The notes beneath the pieces were generated by a model. That model saw only the letters and a program-made list of their open reading frames with translations, was not told where the DNA came from and ran no database searches. The position numbers were made by a program, and so were the translations under genes. From the NCBI GenBank assembly GCA_039931615.1, contig JBDTRR010000003.1, positions 62,001 to 126,000 on the forward strand: a DNA stretch of 64,000 bases, written 5' to 3'. This document shows, piece by piece, positions 58,590 to 64,000 of this stretch. Source of the DNA: JAHFUI01 sp039931615. GTDB lineage: Bacteria > Acidobacteriota > Vicinamibacteria > Vicinamibacterales > CAVVIG01. Numbering within the stretch: position 1 is the stretch's first letter; every line of letters starts with the position of its first letter.

Positions 58590-59390
58590 CTACATCCGGT
58601 CGCGGGAGGGCAGCGGCCGGTCGGTGCGAAAGTATTTCTTGTAGGCGGTAATCCAGTTGGAGGCGATCTCGCGCTGCGCCGTGGCCAGCGGAACCTTCCG
58701 CTCGCACACCAGTTGCGGCAGCAGGTCTTCGAGCTCGTCCTTGACGCGCGCATTCCAGACCCGGGAGCCATAGCGTTCGGGCCAGAGATTGCGGCGGTCG
58801 CTGGTGCCGCCAAGGGCGGGCGTGATCAGATGATCCAGCTCGTAGTCGCCCTCCCGCAGATGGCCCATGTTGTAGTCGTGCAGCACCGCCTGCTGGACGG
58901 AGGGCGGGACGGATCGTCCGGAGGGGAGCCGTTCGGCGCAGAGTTCGTCGAGTGTGACCGGGCGGACGTCTCCCGGCGTCAACTGCGGCAGCGGCAGCGC
59001 ACCCGGCTCCGCCTCGGCGACCGGCGCCGGCTGGTCCGGCTGCCGTGGACTGGCCGCCCGGAGCGCCAGGATCACGAGCGCCGCCGCGGCGAGCGCCGCA
59101 CCGGCGTCGGACCACGACCAGCGCCCGACCGGGCGGACCCGGGTCAGCGCGGCCTCGAGCCGCCGCCGGGCGTCGTCGTGCGCCGCCGTGGCGGCCGGTG
59201 GCGATACGTCGTGCTCGTGATAGGCGCGCGCGAACGCCCGGGCGGTGTCTTCCAGCCGTTCCTTGCGTCGCCGGCAGTCCGCGCAGCGGGCCAGGTGGGC
59301 GCCGACGGCGATGGCGCGTGACGGCCGCAACTCGTCATCCACGGCGAGCAGCAAATCGTGATCGGAGAGATGCGCGTTCCGGTTATCCAT
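58590..59390 (-). CDS. Anti-sigma-type membrane protein with HNH-like domain
   Basis: The 266-residue protein has an N-terminal zinc-finger-like anti-sigma domain (LSDHDLLLAVDDELRPS, GAHLARCADCRRR: HxxxCxxC), a single membrane helix (DAGAALAAAALVILALRAAS) and an exterior C-terminal domain with LDHLITPALGGTSDRRNLWPERYG, which resembles HNH nucleases (DH ... N ... W). It probably holds the sigma factor encoded directly upstream. ATG is 6 bases after the sigma stop. Combining these two domains is unusual. Confidence 0.75.
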   Translation of the reverse strand: MDNRNAHLSDHDLLLAVDDELRPSRAIAVGAHLARCADCRRRKERLEDTARAFARAYHEHDVSPPAATAAHDDARRRLEAALTRVRPVGRWSWSDAGAALAAAALVILALRAASPRQPDQPAPVAEAEPGALPLPQLTPGDVRPVTLDELCAERLPSGRSVPPSVQQAVLHDYNMGHLREGDYELDHLITPALGGTSDRRNLWPERYGSRVWNARVKDELEDLLPQLVCERKVPLATAQREIASNWITAYKKYFRTDRPLPSRDRM

Positions 59391-59395
59391 ATGCC

Positions 59396-60073
59396 TTACC
59401 GTTCGTCGGCCCGTTGCAGCCGCTCCAGCGCCCGCGTCAGCGACTTCGCGACGGCACCGAGCGAGATGCCCAGCACGTTCGCGATCTCGCGATAGCGCAG
59501 CCCTTCGGCGCGCAGGCACAGGCAGCGCCGATCCCGGTCGGGCAGGGCGTTGAACACGGCAATCAGGCGCTGCTGACGCTCGGCCCCGGCCAGCTGTTCT
59601 TCCGGATTGTCCGTGCCGACCTCCTGGCGGGCCGCGACGACCGCATGTCCCGCCATCTCCGTCTGCCGCTTTCGCGTCCAGTTCCGCCGCTTCAACGCCA
59701 GGTTGTGCGTCACCTGGAACAGCCAGCCTTTGAGGTTGACGCGCGACCGTCCAAGCTGGACGTGACGGAACAGCGACAGGAACACGTCCTGGACGATGTC
59801 TTCGGCGTCGTGGGATCCGAGGCCGAACGACCCGACATAGCGACGCAGGCGCGGTCCCCATTGATCGAACAGCTCGAGCACTTCCTCGTGTGGCGCCAGC
59901 GGTGCGGCATGCGGCGCGGACTCGAGGGTCGCGAGCAGCAGCCCGTCGGCTGTTGAGTCGGATTCGGAGGACATCGGATCTAATGCGGTGGAAACGTCAT
60001 CTGTGGCCGCGGTCCCGGCGCGCATCGGGCCACGCGTGACGGCCACGGCCGCCGGAAGTGACGTGACGCTCAC
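59396..60073 (-). CDS. ECF RNA polymerase sigma factor
   Basis: The 225-residue protein has sigma region 2 (ELFDQWGPRLRRYVGSFGLGSHDAEDIVQDVFLSLFRHV, with NLKGWLFQVTHNLALKRRN) and region 4 (LPDRDRRCLCLRAEGLRYREIANVLGISLGAVAKSLTRALERLQ). The 60-residue N-terminal lead is low-complexity and may begin later, at MSSESDS. Downstream is its anti-sigma. It belongs to the sigma-70 family and should direct transcription to envelope-stress genes. Confidence 0.9.
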   Translation of the reverse strand: MSVTSLPAAVAVTRGPMRAGTAATDDVSTALDPMSSESDSTADGLLLATLESAPHAAPLAPHEEVLELFDQWGPRLRRYVGSFGLGSHDAEDIVQDVFLSLFRHVQLGRSRVNLKGWLFQVTHNLALKRRNWTRKRQTEMAGHAVVAARQEVGTDNPEEQLAGAERQQRLIAVFNALPDRDRRCLCLRAEGLRYREIANVLGISLGAVAKSLTRALERLQRADER

Positions 60074-60098
60074 GTTTCCACGGGACTAATATCTTGTC

Positions 60099-61748
60099 AT
60101 GCGTAAGCTGCTGGCCGCCGCCCTGACGCTGACCGGCGTCAGTTTACTCCCAGCCTCCCCGCATCAGTCCACTGTCGCCGCCCAGGCGGCGCCGTTGAAG
60201 CTCACCGTGCTGATCGTCGTCGATCAGATGCGCGCCGATTACGTCGATCGATTCCGGGCGAACTGGAGCGGCGGTCTGAAGCGGATGGTCGGCGACGGCG
60301 CCTGGTTCAGCCGGGCCGCCTACCCCTACCTCGCCACCATCACCTGCGCCGGTCACGCGACCATCGCCACCGGCGCGTATCCGCGCACCCACGGCATCGT
60401 CCAGAACGCCTGGTGGGATCGCGACACCGGGAAGCAGGTGGCGTGCACCGATGACGATCAGGCCACGGCGGTCAGCTACGGCGCGCCGATTGCCGGCAAC
60501 GGCGACAGCGCCCGCCGGCTGCTGGTGCCGACTCTCGCCGACCAGCTGCGCCAGTCGCGCGGCGCCCGCGTCGTCAGCCTGTCGCTGAAGGCACGGAGCG
60601 CGATCATGCTGGCCGGACACGGCGGCGACGCGGTGACGTGGCTGAGCGACTCGCTCGATCGCTGGGAGACGTCGTCGGCGTTCGCACCCGCGGCACTGCC
60701 GCAGGTCCAGACGTTCGTCGCGGCGCACGCCATCGACGCCGATTTCGGCGCGATCTGGACGCCGCTGCTGGCCCAGGGCCGCTATCGCGAGGCGGATGAT
60801 GCCACTGGGGAAACCCCCCCGCGAGGCTGGACCCGGACGTTCCCGCACCCGCTCGCCGCCAACAGCCCGGCGCCCGACGCCGCCTACCGGGTGCGATGGG
60901 AACGCAGCCCGTTCGCCGACGAGTATGTCGGGGCCTTCGCCGCCGACCTCGTCCGCAGCTTCGCGCTGGGGCAGCGTGACGCGACCGACCTGCTCGCGGT
61001 CAGCTTCTCGAGCCCCGACCTGGTCGGGCATGCCTACGGACCGCGCAGCCTGGAGGTCCACGACATGTTGGTGCGGCTCGATCGCACCCTCGGCGCGCTG
61101 CTCGATCGCCTCGACGCCCTCGTCGGGCGCGGCAACTACGTGGTGGGTCTCACCGCCGATCACGGCGTCACGCCGATTCCCGCGCAGCTCCAGAGCGCCG
61201 GCCTCGACGCGGGACGACTCGATGCCGTCGCGATCTCGGCCCTGATCGAGGACCAGGCCAACACGCGGGCCGGCGCCGGCAAGTACGTGGCGAGGGTCAA
61301 CGGCAACGATGTCTATTTCGCGCCCGGCATGTATGCGCGCCTGGCGCAGTCGCCCGGCGCGCTGGAGGCCATCATCACGGCCTTGACGGCGACGCCTGGA
61401 ATCGGCCGCGTCTTCCGCGGTGAGGAACTGTTGACAGGCGCGTCCTCGCCGGACGTCCTGCTGCGGGCGGCAGCGCTCAGCTACCTGCGCGGTCGCAGCG
61501 GCGATCTGGTGATGGCGCCCCGGCCAGGCTGGATGTTCTCGTCGGTCGGCACCACGCACGGCTCCGCCACCCCGGATGATCAGCGCGTCCCGGTGCTGCT
61601 GTTCGGACACGGGATCAAGAAGGGGGAGTATCGGCAGCCGGCCTCGCCCGCCGACATCGCGCCGACGCTGGCGGCGATTGCCGGTGTGCCATTGCCGCAG
61701 GCCGAAGGGAGGGTGCTCAAGGAAGCGCTGGTGGATTCGAGAAATTAA
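60099..61748 (+). CDS. PafA-like alkaline phosphatase
   Basis: The 549-residue exported enzyme has the alkaline-phosphatase-superfamily metal sites: Asp42 (IVVDQMRADYV), the catalytic Thr82 region YLATITCAGHATIATG, Asp/His in FSSPDLVGHAYG, Asp-His in LTADHGVTPIP and a last His in GTTHGSATPDD. Thr as nucleophile is typical of PafA. It hydrolyses phosphate monoesters in the periplasm. Signal peptide covers residues 1-28. It is divergent from the sigma factor by 25 bases, unusually close. Confidence 0.88.
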   Translation: MRKLLAAALTLTGVSLLPASPHQSTVAAQAAPLKLTVLIVVDQMRADYVDRFRANWSGGLKRMVGDGAWFSRAAYPYLATITCAGHATIATGAYPRTHGIVQNAWWDRDTGKQVACTDDDQATAVSYGAPIAGNGDSARRLLVPTLADQLRQSRGARVVSLSLKARSAIMLAGHGGDAVTWLSDSLDRWETSSAFAPAALPQVQTFVAAHAIDADFGAIWTPLLAQGRYREADDATGETPPRGWTRTFPHPLAANSPAPDAAYRVRWERSPFADEYVGAFAADLVRSFALGQRDATDLLAVSFSSPDLVGHAYGPRSLEVHDMLVRLDRTLGALLDRLDALVGRGNYVVGLTADHGVTPIPAQLQSAGLDAGRLDAVAISALIEDQANTRAGAGKYVARVNGNDVYFAPGMYARLAQSPGALEAIITALTATPGIGRVFRGEELLTGASSPDVLLRAAALSYLRGRSGDLVMAPRPGWMFSSVGTTHGSATPDDQRVPVLLFGHGIKKGEYRQPASPADIAPTLAAIAGVPLPQAEGRVLKEALVDSRN

Positions 61749-61749
61749 G

Positions 61750-61812
61750 AATTAGGAATTAGGAATTCGTGCTCTCGCCTGCGAACTCAGTTCCCATTCC
61801 TAATTCCTAATT
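61750..61812. terminator. A+T-rich inverted repeat between convergent genes
   Basis: AATTAGGAATTAGGA (61750-61764) is repeated inverted at 61798-61812 as a perfect 15-bp stem with 33-base loop. In the high-GC genome this AT-rich stem stands out. It can stop transcription from both sides; the stop codon of the permease on the minus strand lies within the right arm. Confidence 0.75.
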
Positions 61813-63123
61813 TTTAATTCCTAATTTCCCAAACACCCATCCCAGTGCGACGATGCCCAGCCCCGCCATCGCCTGCAGCGGCCGATTGATGCCGACCAGC
61901 AGCACCACGCCGCTGACCAGCAGCACGAACAGTCCCGTCGTCCACGGATAGCCGGGCGCCCTGAACCCGCCGGCCTGCGGGTTCCGCCGGCGCACCACCA
62001 GCAGCGCCGCCGCCGCCAGGGCGATGAATCCCATCGCCGTGCAGACCACGAACGACACGATCTGCTCGAACGACCCGATCATGACGAACCCGCTGGCCAG
62101 CGCGGCCAGCACGGCCGACGCGCGCGCGGGCGCTTGCGTGACCGGGTGCAGGGCGGCGAGCGCCGACGGGAACAGGCCATCGCGGCTCATCGCGACGTAG
62201 AGCCGCGGCGCCATGATCATCAGCGCCGTCGCGCTGACGATCACCGACAGCACCACCATCGCGGCGAGGAGCGGCGGCCCGGCGGAGCCGAGCATCGCTT
62301 CGCCGGCGCGGCGGGCGAATGCCGCGGCACTGGTCGCGTCCCGGACCGGCACCAGGTAGATGAACGCCGCCGTCGTCACGACGTAGACGAGCGTCAGGCA
62401 GGCCACTCCGAGCCCGAGGGCGAGCGGCAGGGTCCGGCGTGGATCGCGCACGTCGCCGGCAATCCGGCTCGCTTCCCAGAAGCCCGCGAACGAAAAGAAC
62501 ACGCTGACCAGGCCGAGCGCCAGTGCCTCGGCGAGCGGCGGCGCCCCGGCGCGTGCCCCGGCCACCGATCTGAAATTCGACCAGTGGCCGTCGCCGACGG
62601 TGAAGGCGGCGATCACGATCGCCGCCAGCGCCAGCAGCTTGAAGGCGGTCATCGCGCCGAAGATCCGGGCGCCGAGCTTGAGGCCGGTCAGGTTGACGAG
62701 CGCCAGGGTCCAGATGGTAAGGACGGCGATCGGACGCTCGAAGCCGGTCGCCGCCGGCCACAGCACGACGAGGTACTGCGACATGCCGGTGGTCAGGGCC
62801 GCCGTGACTCCCGGATCCATGATCAGGAGCGACTGCCAGCCGTAGAGGAACGCGATGCGCGGCCCCCACGCTTCCCGCAGATAGATGTACGGGCCGCCCG
62901 CGTGCGGGTACCGCGACGCCAGCTCTCCGAAGGTGAAGGCGCCAGCCAGGACGATCGCGCCGCAGATCAGCCACAGCCCCAGCGTCAACGCCGGCGAGGC
63001 CAGCGCGCCGATCAGCTCCGACGGCGTCAGGAAGATGCCGACGCCGATGGCATGGCCGACGACCAGCGCAGTTGCCGGCCACAGACCGAGCTCGCGAGCG
63101 GGAGGACCGGCCGGTGTCGGCAT
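61807..63123 (-). CDS. APC-superfamily amino-acid transporter (LAT type)
   Basis: The 438-residue membrane protein has twelve predicted helices with LWPATALVVGHAIGVGIFLTP (the GxGIF motif of LeuT-fold TM1), ASRYPHAGGPYIYLREAWG, SVFFSFAGFWEASRIAGDVRDPRRTLP and APRLYVAMSRDGLFP. It likely imports amino acids by proton or sodium coupling. The last codons (GIKN) are within the AT-rich palindrome, so the C-terminus may have been rewritten by the repeat. Confidence 0.88.
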   Translation of the reverse strand: MPTPAGPPARELGLWPATALVVGHAIGVGIFLTPSELIGALASPALTLGLWLICGAIVLAGAFTFGELASRYPHAGGPYIYLREAWGPRIAFLYGWQSLLIMDPGVTAALTTGMSQYLVVLWPAATGFERPIAVLTIWTLALVNLTGLKLGARIFGAMTAFKLLALAAIVIAAFTVGDGHWSNFRSVAGARAGAPPLAEALALGLVSVFFSFAGFWEASRIAGDVRDPRRTLPLALGLGVACLTLVYVVTTAAFIYLVPVRDATSAAAFARRAGEAMLGSAGPPLLAAMVVLSVIVSATALMIMAPRLYVAMSRDGLFPSALAALHPVTQAPARASAVLAALASGFVMIGSFEQIVSFVVCTAMGFIALAAAALLVVRRRNPQAGGFRAPGYPWTTGLFVLLVSGVVLLVGINRPLQAMAGLGIVALGWVFGKLGIKN

Positions 63124-63203
63124 CGTCGGTTGAATCGTGCCTCGCTGGTCTGCAGTGTCCAGAGGAAAACCGAGCCCAAGGCAGGCATCAGCTTGTTGCT
63201 GTC

Positions 63204-63257
63204 GTAGTGCAGGCCTTCAGGCCTGCCGCGTCGGGCGGACCTGAAGGTCCGCACTAC
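63204..63257. repeat. Palindromic repeat, family A copy 2
   Basis: GTAGTGCAGGCCTTCAGG (63204-63221) and CCTGAAGGTCCGCACTAC (63240-63257) form an 18-bp inverted repeat with two mismatches; the flanking CACTACTTC-GAATCGATTT matches the copy at 16842-16899. Confidence 0.8.
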
Positions 63258-63281
63258 TTCAGAATCGATTTCTTGATCAGA

Positions 63282-64000
63282 CTAGAACGTGACGCGGGCG
63301 GCCAGCTGCATCGCCCGGGGACCACCGGATCCGAACACGCCGCCGGCCGTCGTGACCGGCTTCCCAAACGAAGACGAGCGCAGGTAGCCGGCGTTCGCCG
63401 GGTCGTTCGAATCGCGCACGAGCACGTTGGCGAAGCCGGAGTAGTTGACCGTCGACGTGCCGAGAATGTTGGCCACGTTGAACAGGTTGAAGACCTCGGC
63501 GACCGCTTCAATCCGCACCGGGCCGGTGTTGAACGAGCGCGACAGCCGGAGATCGAGTGAGCTGAAGCGGTCGTTGAAGCGCGCGCTGTCGGAGACCAGG
63601 GGCAGCGGCTGGCCGTTGACGCCGCCGCCGGCGTTGACGCTCCGAACCAGGCTGTTCAAGTCGCCCGCCGATGCGATCTCGCGGCCGCCGGCGTTGCGCG
63701 ACAGCAGCGGGATGCGCGACTGCGCGTCCGGCATCAGGATGTCCATCGGCACGCCAGAGGCGAACCGCCACAGCCCGGCGAGCTGGAATCTGGCGCCCAG
63801 ATCGACGACGCCGGACAGCGCCAGGCGGTGGCGCTGATCGTTGGGCGCCGGACCGTACTCCCGCGCCAGGTCGTTCGGGTCGAGCGGACCATTGCCGAAC
63901 GGGATCTGGTCGTCGTTGGAATAGTTCATCGACTTCGAAAGGGTGTACGAGGCGCGCAGTCCGACCCGGCCGCTGTAGCGCCGTTCGACTTCGACCAGCA
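63282..64000 (-). CDS. Oar-like TonB-dependent receptor, partial
   Basis: The last about 240 residues of a receptor that begins beyond the window. Segments such as RYSGRVGLRASYTLSKSMNYS, RHRLALSGVVDLGARFQLAGLWRFASG, LDLRLSRSFNTGPVRIEAVAEVFNLFNVANI and a final AARVTF are typical of Oar-like carboxypeptidase-domain receptors of Acidobacteria. Stop at 63282. Ligand is unknown. Confidence 0.85.
   Translation of the reverse strand, partial: LVEVERRYSGRVGLRASYTLSKSMNYSNDDQIPFGNGPLDPNDLAREYGPAPNDQRHRLALSGVVDLGARFQLAGLWRFASGVPMDILMPDAQSRIPLLSRNAGGREIASAGDLNSLVRSVNAGGGVNGQPLPLVSDSARFNDRFSSLDLRLSRSFNTGPVRIEAVAEVFNLFNVANILGTSTVNYSGFANVLVRDSNDPANAGYLRSSSFGKPVTTAGGVFGSGGPRAMQLAARVTF

Overview
The window is a high-GC bacterial chromosome segment that looks like an acidobacterium, most likely of the Vicinamibacteria type. 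This is inferred from the style of the genes: many secreted cytochromes, TonB-dependent receptors (one Oar-like), PafA-like phosphatase, small secreted families with a characteristic LRKNGVP motif, and numerous intergenic palindromic repeats. No rRNA or other taxonomic marker is present, so the assignment is tentative. There is one tRNA gene (Pro, UGG), one cobalamin riboswitch and no CRISPR array.

Region by region. (1) 0.2-4.1 kb: a metallo-beta-lactamase-fold protein with an altered metal motif, two overlapping tandem secreted paralogues and a serine hydrolase. (2) 4.1-9.4 kb: a nested palindromic element, a small basic protein, a Tat-exported amidase and a TonB receptor/YfiR pair. (3) 9.44-14.2 kb: a 4.7-kb integrative island bounded by a 48-bp repeat of the 3' end of tRNA-Pro. 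It carries a tyrosine integrase, a DUF6933-like gene, a remnant of a DNA methyltransferase and an AbiEi/AbiEii toxin-antitoxin (phage-defence) pair with a likely operator. (4) 14.3-22.3 kb: housekeeping genes: YihY-type membrane protein, dITP/XTP pyrophosphatase and RNase PH (convergent), GerMN protein, N-acetylmuramoyl-alanine amidase, yeast-type cytosine deaminase, a cytochrome c and a secreted kinase-like protein.

(5) 22.4-36.1 kb: a dense metal-and-electron-transfer cluster: OprB-like barrel with a regulatory-like N-terminal domain, YVTN propeller, short RND adaptor, CusA-type RND pump, heavy-metal-binding lipoprotein, cytochromes, YtkA/FixH-like lipoprotein, HupE/UreJ protein, transmembrane anchor protein, His-rich exported protein, a copper-style barrel, another cytochrome and a DUF5666-like protein. 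(6) 36.1-43.5 kb: a 1184-residue fusion of an amino-acid-permease-like module to a complete MgtE magnesium channel, a sensor protein with no kinase catalytic domain, and a barrel plus cupredoxin pair. (7) 43.7-50.5 kb: a CuA-like/di-haem oxidoreductase/porin operon with a near-consensus promoter, ferritin, a PepSY membrane protein and a second cytochrome c'-like protein. Its upstream region shares a TTCAG-N6-TTCAG box plus -10 with the start of the region-5 cluster, which suggests one response regulator controls both.

(8) 50.5-55.7 kb: a riboswitch-led cobinamide salvage operon (pduO-type adenosyltransferase, cobQ, cbiZ, cbiB) in which the B12 importer has been destroyed by a deletion that joins the start of btuF to the end of btuC. 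(9) 55.7-64 kb: a response-regulator remnant, beta/gamma-crystallin protein, exported HExxH protein, a decayed TonB receptor beside a PiuC-type hydroxylase, an ECF sigma factor with an anti-sigma protein carrying an HNH-like domain, a PafA-like phosphatase, an APC transporter and a truncated Oar-like receptor running off the window.

Between genes lie two families of palindromic repeats. One, found at five loci, can form an outer stem carrying two hairpins (a three-way junction). Several pseudogenes (methyltransferase, permease tail, btuF/btuC, response regulator, TonB receptor) show that this chromosome undergoes frequent small deletions and decay.
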